Assembly: GCF_019139815.1 (NCBI RefSeq)
Contig: NZ_CP077079.1
Span: forward strand, 1,736,001 to 1,800,000
DNA length: 64,000 bases
DNA from: Pseudomonas asgharzadehiana
GTDB lineage: Bacteria; Pseudomonadota; Gammaproteobacteria; Pseudomonadales; Pseudomonadaceae
Reading direction: 5' to 3'
Shown: positions 54,545-64,000 of the stretch, piece by piece
Position numbering within the stretch: the first letter of the stretch is position 1
How the letters are laid out: every line of letters begins with the position of its first letter
Translations under genes and position numbers: made by a program
Notes under the pieces: model-generated
The model's database searches: none
Seen by the model: the letters and a program-made list of their open reading frames with translations, nothing else
Told to the model about the DNA's origin: nothing

Positions 54545-55087
54545 ATGCTGCTCAGCTATCTGCGGTTGGTGCTGTTTGCCATTGGCCTGTTGGTCGGGGT
54601 GCAAGTGCCGGGGTTTATCAACGACTACGCCAAGCGCGTCGAAGCTCACCTGATCGAAGCCCAAACCGGCTTGCGCGGGTTTGAATCCACCGCGCAGCAG
54701 TTTTTCAAGGGCGACTTGCACGCGTTGGTGGCGCACTACCGCGCCAGCGATGACCCGGTGTTCCAGAGCGACGCCAACAGCCTGGGCGCCATGCTCGATC
54801 GCCAGGTGGCATTGGACAAGCAATTCCAGGCCATGCAAGGCCCGTGGTACATCCGCGCGCTGCAAGTGGCGGTGGCGGCCGACCCGGATATCCGCCTGGA
54901 AACCTGGAACGGCTACAGCTACCAGATTCTGCTGACGCCAGAGGCGATGGGTTGGGGCCTGGGCGGGGCGATGTTGTTGTCGTTCGGGTTGGAATGCCTG
55001 TTCCGCCTGATCGATTGGATCGTGCTGGGCGGCAAGCGCATGCGCCAGAGCCGGCCGATCGAAGAGCGTGACCTCAAAGGCCTCTAA
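54545..55087 (+). CDS. DUF2937 family membrane protein
   Basis: 180 residues from ATG 54545, with AAGGA overlapping the previous stop. One membrane segment lies at about 6-24, a periplasmic helical region follows (YAKRVEAHLIEAQTGLRGFE and onward), and a second membrane segment at about 136-158. Function unknown. It forms a small operon with the two genes upstream. Confidence 0.8.
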   Translation: MLLSYLRLVLFAIGLLVGVQVPGFINDYAKRVEAHLIEAQTGLRGFESTAQQFFKGDLHALVAHYRASDDPVFQSDANSLGAMLDRQVALDKQFQAMQGPWYIRALQVAVAADPDIRLETWNGYSYQILLTPEAMGWGLGGAMLLSFGLECLFRLIDWIVLGGKRMRQSRPIEERDLKGL

Positions 55088-55106
55088 AGACCCAACTCGG
55101 TCAAAC

Positions 55107-55134
55107 TGTGGGAGGGGGCAAGCTCCCTCCCACA
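55107..55134. repeat. REP palindrome
   Basis: TGTGGGAGGG (55107-55116) pairs perfectly with CCCTCCCACA (55125-55134) around GGCAAGCT, followed by five T. It probably also terminates the convergent transcripts. Confidence 0.8.
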
Positions 55135-55137
55135 TTT

Positions 55138-56067
55138 TTAATCGTGTTTCGTCAGGGCAGGCAGCACCATCCGCTCTTCGCCGACTTCCTCGGCATACCG
55201 CGCCACCGCCTTCTGACACAACCCCACAATCTCCTCCACCAGCTCCACGCCCACGCGCCATGACACCACCACCTGCAAGTGCGGCAAGCGCTGCGCCAGC
55301 GGCAACACCACCAATTCCCCGCGCGCCAGTTCTTCGCTGACCAGCACCGGCGGCAATGCGCCAATTCCAAACCCGTCGCGCAGCAAGCGCGTGATCGCCG
55401 ACACCGAATTCACGCAGTTCATGCGCGGCGCGGCCACGCCGTTGGCCTGCATCAGGCTCAGTACATCCTGGTGCGGGTGGGAGTTTTTCGAGTAGGTGAT
55501 GATGCGCTCCTGGGCCAGTTCGGCGAGGGACGCGTAGTCGCGGTTATAGATCGACCGGCTGGCGACGATCCAGGCCATGGGATGGCTGCACAGCTCCAGG
55601 CTGCGCACGGTTTCGAGTCGCAGCAGGTCGGTTTGCAGGATCAGGTCGAGGAAGCCTTTTTGCAGCTGATCGCTGAGGTTGAGCGCGGTATCGGCGACCA
55701 ATTCGATTTCCACCAGCGGGAAATGCTCCATCAGTTCCGCCACGAACGGGCTCAGCCACGTGTGGATGACGGTGTCCATCGCGCCGATGCGAATCCGCCC
55801 GACCTTGCTGCTGGTGGTTTCCAGGGACTGTTTCAAACCCTGCATGGTCACCATCATCTGCTCGGCGTAATCGAGCACCTTCACACCGTCCGGGGTCAGG
55901 CTCACACCGCGCGAATCACGCAGAAACAGCTTCACGCCCAGCTCGCTTTCCAGCACTGCGATGCGGCTGGAAATCGAAGCCTGGGTGGTGAACAGCTTTT
56001 CGGCGGTCAGGCGAAAGCTCTTGAGCCTGGCCACCCAGACGAAGGTTTCGAGGAACTTCAAATTCAT
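55138..56067 (-). CDS. LysR-family regulator divergent from pxpABC
   Basis: 309 residues: HTH at about 1-62 (FVWVARLKSFRLTAEKLF, TTQASISSRIAVLESELG) and a LysR effector domain. It is divergent from the pxpABC genes with a 178-base gap, a typical position for a regulator of that operon. The ligand could be 5-oxoproline or a related metabolite; inferred. Confidence 0.88.
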   Translation of the reverse strand: MNLKFLETFVWVARLKSFRLTAEKLFTTQASISSRIAVLESELGVKLFLRDSRGVSLTPDGVKVLDYAEQMMVTMQGLKQSLETTSSKVGRIRIGAMDTVIHTWLSPFVAELMEHFPLVEIELVADTALNLSDQLQKGFLDLILQTDLLRLETVRSLELCSHPMAWIVASRSIYNRDYASLAELAQERIITYSKNSHPHQDVLSLMQANGVAAPRMNCVNSVSAITRLLRDGFGIGALPPVLVSEELARGELVVLPLAQRLPHLQVVVSWRVGVELVEEIVGLCQKAVARYAEEVGEERMVLPALTKHD

Positions 56068-56187
56068 GGGATCAACTTTTTCTTATGCATGGATCGGTTT
56101 TTATTAGTTGGACGCCGTTGCCGGCCAGCGCCAAAAATCGAGCCATTCCACGATAAGCGTGGTTGGGTTTCAGGACAACAGCGTTGC

Positions 56188-56208
56188 GGGATCTTGGTAA
56201 AAGATCCC
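56188..56208. promoter_or_regulatory. Inverted repeat upstream of pxpA
   Basis: GGGATCTT-GGTAA-AAGATCCC lies 38 bases before the pxpA start. It could be a regulatory hairpin or an operator of the divergent LysR protein; the sequence does not match the T-N11-A pattern strongly. Confidence 0.4.
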
Positions 56209-56245
56209 ACACTACAAAAAAACAAAGCCTACAGGAGCGACCAGC

Positions 56246-56986
56246 GTGAGCCGCCTTTTACTCAATTGCGACATCGGCGAGAGCTTTGGCAACTGGACCA
56301 TGGGTCTGGACGCCGAAGTCATGCCGTTCATCGATTGCGCCAACGTGGCGTGCGGCTTCCACGCTGGTGACCCGAGCATCATGCGCAAGACCGTCAGCCT
56401 GGCACTCAAGCATGGCGTCCAAGTCGGCGCGCACCCGGCGTATCAAGACCTGCAAGGCTTCGGTCGGCGCTCCATGCAGTACACACCCCAGGAAATCCAG
56501 GACCTGTTGCACTATCAGATCGGCGCGCTTGACGGTATTTGCCGGGCGCAGGGTGGTCGGGTCAGCTACGTAAAACCCCACGGCGCGATGTACAACGACA
56601 TGATGGCCAACCCCGTGCAGTTGCGCGCGGTGATCCAGGCCGTCGCCGCCTATGGCGAGTTGCCGCTGATGCTGCTGGCCACCCGTGACAACAGCGCCGC
56701 CCAAGCCTTGGGCGACGAGTACGGCGTGACCCTGTGGTTCGAAGCGTTCGCTGACCGCGCCTATCACAACAACGGCCAGTTGGTGTCCCGGCAGTTGCCG
56801 GGCGCGGTGCATCACGATTCCGACACCATCGTGCAACAGGCCCTGACCCTCTCCCGTGGCCAACCGCTCACCGCCAGTGACGGCAGCCCCTTGGTCTTGC
56901 AGGCCAACACCTTGTGCGTACACGGCGACAATGCCAGTTCCGTCGCGGCGGTGAAGCGTATCCGCGAGGCGTTGAAGCCAGCATGA
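56246..56986 (+). CDS. pxpA: 5-oxoprolinase subunit PxpA (LamB/YcsF)
   Basis: 246 residues from GTG 56246 behind CAGGAG (56232-56237). The N-terminal [13 protein letters not shown] and FHAGDPSIM with the later [11 protein letters not shown] are the LamB/YcsF signatures. Together with PxpB and PxpC it hydrolyses 5-oxoproline to glutamate with ATP. Its stop overlaps the start of pxpB (ATGA). Confidence 0.95.
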   Translation: MSRLLLNCDIGESFGNWTMGLDAEVMPFIDCANVACGFHAGDPSIMRKTVSLALKHGVQVGAHPAYQDLQGFGRRSMQYTPQEIQDLLHYQIGALDGICRAQGGRVSYVKPHGAMYNDMMANPVQLRAVIQAVAAYGELPLMLLATRDNSAAQALGDEYGVTLWFEAFADRAYHNNGQLVSRQLPGAVHHDSDTIVQQALTLSRGQPLTASDGSPLVLQANTLCVHGDNASSVAAVKRIREALKPA

Positions 56987-57687
56987 AGCCACGCATTGAA
57001 GTGGTAGCCATCGACTGCCTGATGGTGCGTCTGTTTAACGTGATCGCCGAAGCCAACATGCCGTGGATGCTCGCCGCCACCCAGCGCCTGCGCAGCGGGT
57101 TCGGCGCGGCGCTGGTGGATCTGGTGCCGTCGTACACCACCTTGATGGTGCATTACGACCTCACCGCGTTGAACCCGGCCCAGGCACGCGAACTGATCGA
57201 CCAGGCCCTGACCGACCTGCAAGCCCAGGCCCAGGGCAGCGGCCAGTGCCATGTGCTGCCGGTGTGGTACGACCTGAGCGTCGGCCCTGAGCTGAGCTTG
57301 CTCAGCCAACGCAGCGGCCTGGCGGTAAGCGAGGTAGTCCGTCGCCACAGCGCTCACCAATACCAGGTGTTCGCCCTCGGTTTCGCTCCCGGTTTCGCCT
57401 TTATGGGCCTGGTGGACGAGATCCTCGCCGCGCCGCGCCTCAACACCCCGCGCAAGCGCGTGGCCGCCGGCAGCGTTGGGATTGCCGAACGGCAGACCGC
57501 GGCATACCCGGTGGTCTCCCCCGGTGGCTGGAACCTGATCGGCCGCACCCCGGCCAAACTGTTCGACCGCGAGCGTGACGGTTATAGCCTGATGCAACCC
57601 GGTGACACGGTGCGTTTTGAACCCGTCGAGCGTGCCGAATTCATCAACTTGGGTGGCGATGACACACCGTTGGAGGCGCAACCATGA
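56983..57687 (+). CDS. pxpB: 5-oxoprolinase subunit PxpB
   Basis: 234 residues from ATG 56983. Allophanate hydrolase subunit 1-like: [17 protein letters not shown] and [19 protein letters not shown] are characteristic. Starts inside the pxpA stop and overlaps pxpC by four bases, so the three subunits are translationally coupled. Confidence 0.95.
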   Translation: MKPRIEVVAIDCLMVRLFNVIAEANMPWMLAATQRLRSGFGAALVDLVPSYTTLMVHYDLTALNPAQARELIDQALTDLQAQAQGSGQCHVLPVWYDLSVGPELSLLSQRSGLAVSEVVRRHSAHQYQVFALGFAPGFAFMGLVDEILAAPRLNTPRKRVAAGSVGIAERQTAAYPVVSPGGWNLIGRTPAKLFDRERDGYSLMQPGDTVRFEPVERAEFINLGGDDTPLEAQP

Positions 57688-58598
57688 GCCGCTTGATCAT
57701 CGAGGCCAGCACGCCGTTGTGCCTGCTGCAGGACGCCGGCCGCTTTGGCGTGCGCCACCTGGGCGTGACCCAGGGCGGCGCGCTGGATTGGGTGTCGATG
57801 TCCTGGGCCAACTGGCTGCTGGGCAATGCATTGGATGCGCCGGTGGTGGAAATCACCTTGGGCGGGTTTACCGTGCAGGCCGAGGATTATTGCCTGCTGG
57901 CCCTGGCCGGAGCGGATCTGGGCGCGTACATCGACGAGCGCGCCATCAGCCCTGGACGCAGTTTTATCCTGCAAAAGGGCCAGCGTCTGCGCTTTACCCA
58001 GCCATTCAGCGGCGCGCGGGCATACCTGGCGGCGCCGGGTGGGTTCCAGGCGCCGGCTGTGCTGGGCAGTTGCGCCACGGTAGTGCGCGAGGAATTGGGC
58101 GGCCTGGACGGTTTTGGCAAAGCCTTGGGCGAAGGCGGGCGGTTGGCTTATTCGGGCACAGGCGGGGCGATGAAAATGCTCAGCGAGCCCGCCTTGTCCG
58201 CTAAAACAGCGCTGCAGGTGATCGTCGGCGCGCAAATTGGCCAGTTCAGTGGGCAAAGCCTGTTTGATGCGTTCAACACCGACTGGGCCTTGGACAGCCG
58301 CGCCGACCGCATGGGCATGCGCTTGCTGGGTACGCCATTGCAGTACCAGGGGCCGTCGTTGATTTCCGAAGGGATCCCGCTTGGCGCGATCCAGGTACCG
58401 CCCGATGGGCAGCCGATTGTGTTGCTCAATGATCGGCAAACCATTGGCGGGTACCCGCGTCTGGGCGCGTTGACGCCTTTATCGCTGGCGCGACTGGCGC
58501 AATGTTTGCCGGGGGAAAAGGTGAGGTTGGCGCCGGTGGTGCAGGAGACGGCGCATCGGCAGCACATCGAATTTCTGCAGCGGCTGAGCACCGCCTGA
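57684..58598 (+). CDS. pxpC: 5-oxoprolinase subunit PxpC
   Basis: 304 residues. Allophanate hydrolase subunit 2-like: QDAGRFGVRHLGVTQGGALDW near the start and SRADRMGMRLLG, SEGIPLGAIQVPPDGQPIVL later. Completes the PxpABC complex. The pxp operon ends here, followed by a REP palindrome. Confidence 0.95.
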   Translation: MSRLIIEASTPLCLLQDAGRFGVRHLGVTQGGALDWVSMSWANWLLGNALDAPVVEITLGGFTVQAEDYCLLALAGADLGAYIDERAISPGRSFILQKGQRLRFTQPFSGARAYLAAPGGFQAPAVLGSCATVVREELGGLDGFGKALGEGGRLAYSGTGGAMKMLSEPALSAKTALQVIVGAQIGQFSGQSLFDAFNTDWALDSRADRMGMRLLGTPLQYQGPSLISEGIPLGAIQVPPDGQPIVLLNDRQTIGGYPRLGALTPLSLARLAQCLPGEKVRLAPVVQETAHRQHIEFLQRLSTA

Positions 58599-58611
58599 AA
58601 AACACCGAGGT

Positions 58612-58644
58612 CCAAATGTGGGAGGGGGGCCCCCTCCCACATTG
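58612..58644. repeat. REP palindrome, near-perfect
   Basis: CCAAATGTGGGAGGGGG pairs with CCCCCTCCCACATTGG with one bulged base, between convergent genes. Strongest single REP hairpin in the window. Confidence 0.85.
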
Positions 58645-58671
58645 GATTACCTGAATTATCTGGATGTGTGG

Positions 58672-59850
58672 TTACTTGGAGAGAAACCGCATCCCTTCCT
58701 CAAGCCCGCGCAGCGTCAGCGGGTACATCTGGTCCTCCACCAACTCGCGCACAATCCCCGTCGAGGCCGTAAAGTCCCAGGTGTCTTTCGGATACGGATT
58801 AATCCAGATCAGCTTCTTGTACTTGGCCATGAAGCGCTGCATCCACACATACCCCGGCTCTTCGTTCCAGTGCTCGACGCTGCCGCCGGCCTGGGTGATT
58901 TCGTACGGCGCCATCGACGCATCGCCGATAAAGATCACTTTGTAATCGGCACCGTACTTGTGCAGCAGGTCTTGGGTGGAGGTGCGCTCCGAGGTGCGGC
59001 GCAGGTTGTTTTTCCACACGGATTCGTACACGAAATTGTGGAAGTAGAAATATTCCAGGTGCTTGAACTCGGTCTTGCACGCCGAGAACAGCTCTTCGCA
59101 GATCTTCACGTGGGCGTCCATCGAGCCGCCGATGTCGAACAGCAGCAACAGCTTGATGGTGTTGCGCCGCTCCGGGCGCATCTGGATATTCAGCAGGCCG
59201 GCATCGCGGGCGGTGTGGTCGATGGTGCCGTCGATATCCAATTCGTCCGCCGCGCCTTGGCGGGCGAATTTACGCAGGCGGCGCAGGGCGATCTTGATAT
59301 TGCGCGTGCCCAGTTCAACCTGGTCGTCGAGGTTTTTGTACTCGCGCTGGTCCCAGACCTTCACCGCCTTGCCCTGACGCTTGCCGGCGTCGCCGACGCG
59401 AATGCCTTCGGGGTTGTAGCCGCCTGAACCAAAGGGGCTGGTGCCGCCGGTGCCGATCCATTTGTTGCCACCGGCGTGGCGTTCCTTCTGTTCTTCCAGG
59501 CGTTTCTTGAATTCTTCGATCAGCTTGTCGAGGCCACCGAGGGATTGGATCTGTGCACGTTCCTCATCGCTGAGCGAACGTTCGAACTCCTTGCGCAGCC
59601 AGTCTTCGGGAATCAGCGCCTGCAGGTGGTCGTCGAGCTTTTCCAGGCCGTTGAAGTAGGCCCCGAAAGCCCGGTCGAACTTGTCGAAATGCCGCTCGTC
59701 CTTGACCAGGATCGCCCGGGCCAGGTAGTAGAACTCGTCCATGTCGGCGAAGGTCACGCGCTGCTTGAGCGCGTTGATCAGGTCGAGCAGCTCGCGCACC
59801 GACACCGGCACCTTGGCGGCGCGCATCTCGTTGAACAGGTTGAGCAACAT
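58672..59850 (-). CDS. VWA-domain protein, MoxR-associated
   Basis: 392 residues. The C-terminal half (from about 232) is a von Willebrand A-like domain with metal-site motif LLLFDIGGSMDAH (D239 to S243). The first part is helical with DUF444-like features. It directly follows the MoxR gene on the same strand and is expected to work with it, as MoxR/VWA pairs do in maturing enzyme complexes. Confidence 0.88.
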   Translation of the reverse strand: MLLNLFNEMRAAKVPVSVRELLDLINALKQRVTFADMDEFYYLARAILVKDERHFDKFDRAFGAYFNGLEKLDDHLQALIPEDWLRKEFERSLSDEERAQIQSLGGLDKLIEEFKKRLEEQKERHAGGNKWIGTGGTSPFGSGGYNPEGIRVGDAGKRQGKAVKVWDQREYKNLDDQVELGTRNIKIALRRLRKFARQGAADELDIDGTIDHTARDAGLLNIQMRPERRNTIKLLLLFDIGGSMDAHVKICEELFSACKTEFKHLEYFYFHNFVYESVWKNNLRRTSERTSTQDLLHKYGADYKVIFIGDASMAPYEITQAGGSVEHWNEEPGYVWMQRFMAKYKKLIWINPYPKDTWDFTASTGIVRELVEDQMYPLTLRGLEEGMRFLSK

Positions 59851-60695
59851 CAGCGGTTACCGCGACGGCTCATGAACGCCAGACGCTCCAGCAATTGCAC
59901 GTCTTGCTCGTTCTTGACCAGGGCACCGGCCAGCGGCGGGATGGCCTTGGTCGGGTCGCGCTCGCGCAGCACCGCTTCGCCAATGTTGTCGGCCATCAGC
60001 AATTTGAGCCAATCGACCAGTTCGGAGGTGGACGGCTTTTTCTTCAGGCCCGGTACCTTGCGCACGTCGAAGAACACGTCCAGCGCTTCGCTGACCAGGT
60101 CTTTCTTGATGTCCGGGTAGTGCACGTCGACGATCTTTTGCAACGTGGTGCGGTCGGGGAAGGCGATGTAGTGGAAGAAGCAGCGGCGCAGGAACGCGTC
60201 CGGCAGCTCTTTTTCGTTGTTGGAGGTGATGATGATGATCGGGCGTTTCTTGGCCTTGATGGTCTCGTCGATTTCGTAGACGTAGAACTCCATCTTGTCG
60301 AGTTCTTGCAACAGGTCGTTGGGGAATTCGATGTCGGCCTTGTCGATTTCGTCGATCAGCAGGATCACCCGCTCGTCGGACTCGAAGGCCTCCCAGAGCT
60401 TGCCCTTCTTCAGGTAGTTGCGCACGTCGTGCACCTTGTCCACGCCCAGTTGCGAGTCGCGCAGGCGGCTGACCGCGTCGTACTCATACAGGCCCTGATG
60501 CGCCTTGGTGGTGGACTTGATGTGCCAGGTGATCAACGTGGCGCCGAAAGACTCGGCCAGCTGCTCGGCGAGCATGGTCTTGCCGGTGCCCGGTTCGCCC
60601 TTGACCAGCAACGGACGCTCCAGGGTAATGGCGGCGTTGACGGCCAGTTTCAGGTCATCGGTAGCCACATAGGCCTGGGTGCCTTCGAACTTCAT
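59850..60695 (-). CDS. MoxR-family AAA ATPase
   Basis: 281 residues. Walker A GEPGTGKTML at 33-42, Walker B VILLIDEIDKAD at about 110-121 and IIIITSNNEKELPDAFLRRC (sensor 1 and arginine finger). MoxR ATPases act as chaperones that remodel or activate partners; here the VWA protein downstream is the obvious partner. Its stop overlaps the start of that gene by a base. Confidence 0.93.
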   Translation of the reverse strand: MKFEGTQAYVATDDLKLAVNAAITLERPLLVKGEPGTGKTMLAEQLAESFGATLITWHIKSTTKAHQGLYEYDAVSRLRDSQLGVDKVHDVRNYLKKGKLWEAFESDERVILLIDEIDKADIEFPNDLLQELDKMEFYVYEIDETIKAKKRPIIIITSNNEKELPDAFLRRCFFHYIAFPDRTTLQKIVDVHYPDIKKDLVSEALDVFFDVRKVPGLKKKPSTSELVDWLKLLMADNIGEAVLRERDPTKAIPPLAGALVKNEQDVQLLERLAFMSRRGNR

Positions 60696-60799
60696 CGGTG
60701 TTTCCTCGAATTCATCAATGCCCGGACTATACCGCGCAGCCCTGGCGACTGTGAACGCAGACGGGTTATTCAGTCTCTGAATGGCCGGTCAGCGTTACA

Positions 60800-61876
60800 T
60801 CAATCCGCTGACGGCTTGGGTTGTTCATAGCGTGCGTTGAAGGCCTGGATAAAACCGTTGCGCAGGATCGCTAAAAATGCGGAGAAGGCGCTGATATCTT
60901 GCTGATGCACGCTGCCGCTGAGTTCGACGCGGGTGGCGAACTGGTTTTTGCGCTGGTTTTTCAACACGGTCTCGCTGGCGCCCACAACGGCCTCCCAGAT
61001 CGAGCGGAAGATGTTTTTGTCTTTGTTTTCCACATCCTGCTGCCAGTCAAATACCTCTACATCGCGCATCAGCGGCTTGATGTAGCCGGTCAATTGGCCT
61101 TTGTCGGCCTGGGCTTCGATGACCACGTCCCCGGTGCCCGCCCTGAAATCGAACTTGCCGTAGGCCGAGGCAAAGTCATTCATGCGCTTGAGCTGCAAGT
61201 TTTTGGCGCGAAAGCGGAATTCGAAGTCTTCGAAATTGCTCAGCGGGTCGAAGGTGGCGCTGGCCTCCAGCGGTGCCTGGCCTTGCAGCAGGGCTTTGCC
61301 GTCGAAGCGTGCGTCGCGCTTGCCTTTGAGGTCGACCACGTTGGTCAAGTTGTAGAAGCTGGCGTTGACCTCGGTAGCGTTGATGTTCACCGGCGGTTGG
61401 GAGTTGAAGTTATGGAACGCGACCTTGCCATTCTGGATGCGCACCTCATCCAGAGTGATCGGCAACAGTTTGCCCAGTTGCTCGCGCCAGTCGGTGCCCT
61501 TACCGGTCTGGGACGCCTGCTTGTTGGCGCCGCCGTCGACAAAATTAACTTGCGGGTCGATAAACAGCACGGTGGCCACCACCGCATGGTCGTACCACAA
61601 GGAGTGCCAGCTCACTGCCAGGTCGATCAGCGGTGCCTTGACGAACGGTACCGGCACCTTGCCGTCGACCTTGACGATCTGCAGCCCGTTGATCTTGTAG
61701 GCGCCTCGCCACAGGGCCAGGTCCACATCGGTGATCTGGCCACGGTAGTCGCCCATGTCCGCAAGCTTGTCATTCAAGTAATTGCGCACCAGGTAGGGCA
61801 GGGCGATAGTCAAGGCAACCAGAACCACCACCAGCCCGGCGATGGTCAGGAGCGGCCAACTGTAGCGACGTTTCAT
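60800..61876 (-). CDS. DUF748 (AsmA-like) membrane-anchored protein
   Basis: 358 residues from ATG 61876, preceded by AGAGGA; a longer frame to 62047 overlaps the cysK start and is rejected. One N-terminal membrane helix (about 7-27) with the rest periplasmic, beta-rich and containing GDYRGQITDVDLALWRGAYK and VNINATEVNASFYNLTN. DUF748 proteins belong to the AsmA-like bridge-type family associated with outer-membrane lipid homeostasis. Specific function unknown. Divergent from cysK. Confidence 0.82.
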   Translation of the reverse strand: MKRRYSWPLLTIAGLVVVLVALTIALPYLVRNYLNDKLADMGDYRGQITDVDLALWRGAYKINGLQIVKVDGKVPVPFVKAPLIDLAVSWHSLWYDHAVVATVLFIDPQVNFVDGGANKQASQTGKGTDWREQLGKLLPITLDEVRIQNGKVAFHNFNSQPPVNINATEVNASFYNLTNVVDLKGKRDARFDGKALLQGQAPLEASATFDPLSNFEDFEFRFRAKNLQLKRMNDFASAYGKFDFRAGTGDVVIEAQADKGQLTGYIKPLMRDVEVFDWQQDVENKDKNIFRSIWEAVVGASETVLKNQRKNQFATRVELSGSVHQQDISAFSAFLAILRNGFIQAFNARYEQPKPSAD

Positions 61877-62003
61877 GGGAAGGGTCCTCTGTGCCATATA
61901 GGGGATGGACTGTTGCGATGGGCGCAACGTTCCTCCGACTGGACGCCTTGGAAGACGAGGCATACCCTTGTTGCCTTCCTGAAATTGCCCAATAGGACCC
62001 GTC

Positions 62004-62978
62004 ATGAGCCGCATTTTTGCTGACAACGCGCATTCGATCGGTAACACGCCCCTGGTTCAGATCAACCGCATCGCCCCGCGTGGCGTGACCATCCTGGCCA
62101 AGATCGAAGGACGTAACCCGGGTTATTCGGTGAAGTGCCGCATCGGCGCCAATATGATCTGGGACGCGGAAAGCAGTGGCCGACTCAAGCCCGGCATGAC
62201 CATCGTCGAACCCACCTCGGGCAATACCGGCATCGGCCTGGCGTTCGTCGCCGCCGCGCGTGGCTACAAGCTGCTGCTGACCATGCCGGCATCCATGAGC
62301 ATCGAGCGCCGCAAGGTGCTCAAGGCCCTCGGCGCCGAACTGGTGCTGACCGAGCCGGCCAAAGGGATGAAGGGCGCCATCGAGAAAGCTGCTGAAATCG
62401 TGGCTGGCGACCCGGCTACCTACTTTATGCCCGGCCAGTTCGAAAACCCGGCGAACCCTGCGATCCATGAAAAAACCACCGGCCCGGAAATCTGGAATGA
62501 CACCGACGGCGCGGTAGACGTGCTGGTGGCCGGCGTGGGCACTGGCGGTACCATCACGGGCGTGTCGCGCTACATCAAGAACACCGCGGGCAAGCCGATT
62601 CTGTCGGTGGCCGTGGAGCCGATCGTGTCGCCGGTGATCACCCAGGCCCTGGCCGGTCAGGAGATCAAGCCGAGCCCGCACAAGATCCAGGGGATCGGCG
62701 CCGGTTTCGTGCCGAAAAACCTCGACCTGTCGATGGTTGACCGCGTGGAGCTGGTGAGTGACGACGAGTCCAAGGCCATGGCCCTGCGCCTGATGCAGGA
62801 GGAGGGGATTCTGTGCGGTATTTCCTGCGGCGCGGCGATGGCGGTGGCGGTGCGACTGGCCGAGAAGCCGGAAATGCAGGGCAAGACCATCGTGGTGATT
62901 CTGCCGGATTCGGGTGAGCGCTACCTGTCGAGCATGCTGTTCAGCGATTTGTTTACCGAGCAGGAAAACCAGGCTTGA
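62004..62978 (+). CDS. cysK: Cysteine synthase A (O-acetylserine sulfhydrylase)
   Basis: 324 residues. The PLP lysine is K44 in [14 protein letters not shown], with the substrate loop [13 protein letters not shown] and the phosphate loop [10 protein letters not shown], all typical of CysK. It forms cysteine from O-acetylserine and sulfide. The C terminus [14 protein letters not shown] is also conserved. Divergent from the DUF748 gene. Confidence 0.95.
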   Translation: MSRIFADNAHSIGNTPLVQINRIAPRGVTILAKIEGRNPGYSVKCRIGANMIWDAESSGRLKPGMTIVEPTSGNTGIGLAFVAAARGYKLLLTMPASMSIERRKVLKALGAELVLTEPAKGMKGAIEKAAEIVAGDPATYFMPGQFENPANPAIHEKTTGPEIWNDTDGAVDVLVAGVGTGGTITGVSRYIKNTAGKPILSVAVEPIVSPVITQALAGQEIKPSPHKIQGIGAGFVPKNLDLSMVDRVELVSDDESKAMALRLMQEEGILCGISCGAAMAVAVRLAEKPEMQGKTIVVILPDSGERYLSSMLFSDLFTEQENQA

Positions 62979-63087
62979 TTTGGGTCAGCGCCGATAGCCA
63001 GGGCCTTCTGCATACTGGCCCAACTGTTTATCATGGCCAGCTGCTATGTCTGCTGTTGGCTAGGCGCTTATTTTCAGGAGTTGCTGC

Positions 63088-64000
63088 ATGACCGTTTCGT
63101 TGGCCGCCAAGTTGTCGGTGTTGCTGTTGTTTATCGGCAGCACGCTGTATGTGCACCTGCGCGGTAAGGCCCGTTTGCCGATGTTGCGCCAGTTCGTCAA
63201 CCATTCGGCGCTGTTCGCCCCGTACAACGCCTTGATGTACCTGTTCTCGGCGGTGCCCTCCAAACCCTATCTGGACCGCAGCAAGTTCCCTGAACTGGAT
63301 GTGCTCAAGGACAACTGGGAAGTGATTCGCGAGGAGGCCATGCACCTGTTTGACGAGGGTTACATCCGCGCCGCCGAAAAGAACAACGACGCCGGTTTCG
63401 GTTCGTTCTTCAAGAAGGGTTGGAAGCGTTTCTACCTCAAGTGGTATGACAAGCCGCTGCCATCCGCCGAGGCGCTGTGCCCTAAAACCGTGGCACTGGT
63501 GAGCAGCATTCCCAACGTCAAGGGCGCCATGTTCGCGCTGTTGCCGGGCGGCAGCCACCTCAACCCGCACCGCGATCCGTTTGCCGGTTCCCTGCGTTAT
63601 CACCTGGGGCTGTCCACGCCCAATTCCGACGACTGCCGCATCTTCGTCGACGGCCAGATTTATGCCTGGCGCGACGGCGAAGATGTGATGTTCGACGAAA
63701 CCTACGTGCACTGGGTGAAGAACGAAACCGAGCAGACCCGCGTGATCCTGTTCTGCGATATCGAACGCCCGCTGAGCAACCGCCTGATGACCCGCGTCAA
63801 TCGCTGGGTCAGCAAGCAACTGGGGCGTGCCACCGCGCCGCAGAACCTGGATGACGAGCGTGTCGGTGGGATCAACCAGGCCTATGCCTGGAGCAAGACC
63901 TTCAGCGATAAGTTCAGCGGCCAGGTCAAACAGTGGAAGCGCAAGCATCCCAAGGCTTACCGCATTGCGCGGCCGGTGTTGGCGGTGGTTGTCCTCGTAC
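63088..64000 (+). CDS. lpxO: Aspartyl/asparaginyl beta-hydroxylase family, LpxO-like lipid A hydroxylase (3' end cut by window)
   Basis: From ATG 63088 (CAGGAG at 63075-63080) at least 304 residues without a stop to the window end. One N-terminal membrane helix (about 7-21) anchors a cytoplasmic domain containing LLPGGSHLNPHRDPFAGSL (first iron ligand H in HRD) and the second histidine in DETYVHWVKNETEQTRVIL, the Fe(II)/2-oxoglutarate dioxygenase core of LpxO. LpxO hydroxylates the secondary acyl chain of lipid A. The call rests on these motifs and on general resemblance to LpxO; the last residues are outside the window. Confidence 0.85.
   Translation, partial: MTVSLAAKLSVLLLFIGSTLYVHLRGKARLPMLRQFVNHSALFAPYNALMYLFSAVPSKPYLDRSKFPELDVLKDNWEVIREEAMHLFDEGYIRAAEKNNDAGFGSFFKKGWKRFYLKWYDKPLPSAEALCPKTVALVSSIPNVKGAMFALLPGGSHLNPHRDPFAGSLRYHLGLSTPNSDDCRIFVDGQIYAWRDGEDVMFDETYVHWVKNETEQTRVILFCDIERPLSNRLMTRVNRWVSKQLGRATAPQNLDDERVGGINQAYAWSKTFSDKFSGQVKQWKRKHPKAYRIARPVLAVVVLV

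Noticed and set aside
60695..60799. Possible small gene between MoxR and DUF748 genes.
   Set aside because: No frame of useful length with a start and ribosome-binding site is present.

Overview
The window is a stretch of chromosome from a Pseudomonas of the P. fluorescens group. The basis is the algU-mucA-mucB-mucD block, an OpdH/Tct citrate system, an OprD-type porin, sdhE-ygfX next to nadB, high GC with strong third-position GC bias, and many short REP-like palindromes built on a GTGGGAGGGGGC core between convergent genes. Species level is not decided here; no search could be run.

Layout. 1-3879: tricarboxylate uptake (start of tctC, the porin opdH) facing its two-component regulators tctD-tctE, with three abutting 11-bp direct repeats between them that look like the TctD operator. 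3880-8089: HDOD protein, ygfZ, sdhE-ygfX, nadB. 8090-12464: envelope-stress operon algU-mucA-mucB-mucD with two AlgU-type promoters and no mucC. 12475-20223: a housekeeping block (bepA-like protease, TusA-like protein, PerM permease, bcp, gcvR, dapA-bamC-MBL hydrolase-purC) whose order matches what is known in other gammaproteobacteria. 20307-20396: tRNA-Ser(CGA).

20397-23678 is the accessory region: lower GC, inserted between the tRNA and an MCP gene. It carries an orphan Hcp, a DUF4225-type protein that starts inside the hcp stop codon, a small three-helix membrane protein and a small single-helix protein; the last two are duplicated in tandem, the second copy being broken and joined to remnants of a phage or bacteriocin lysis cassette. 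This reads as a type VI secretion cargo-effector-immunity island. A run of nine G at the end of hcp lies where a -1 slip or a one-base insertion would fuse Hcp to the effector, which is the most interesting observation in the window.

23679-45062: chemotaxis and catabolic accessory genes: MCP, CitA-like citrate symporter, several LysR regulators, CHMI, drug or metabolite transporters, a secreted MBL-fold protein with an altered metal motif, pobA with its AraC regulator and a 14-helix MFS pump, a secreted double-Cache protein, a PheC-like periplasmic protein, a glutamine-synthetase-like ligase, a methyltransferase, rnd-ycgL, a hydroxyacid dehydrogenase and a nitroreductase.

45216-64000: mostly core or conserved hypothetical genes: YcgN, a secreted pseudo-peptidase, TrmH-family methyltransferase, HNH protein, a secreted ParB-like protein, a spermidine-synthase-like protein, cNMP-binding protein, oligopeptidase B, class II amidotransferase, the 5-oxoprolinase operon pxpABC with a LysR regulator, a MoxR/VWA pair, a DUF748 protein, cysK, and the beginning of an lpxO-like lipid A hydroxylase cut by the window end. 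Gene products, starts and motifs below come from reading the translations; family names come from recognition, not from a search.
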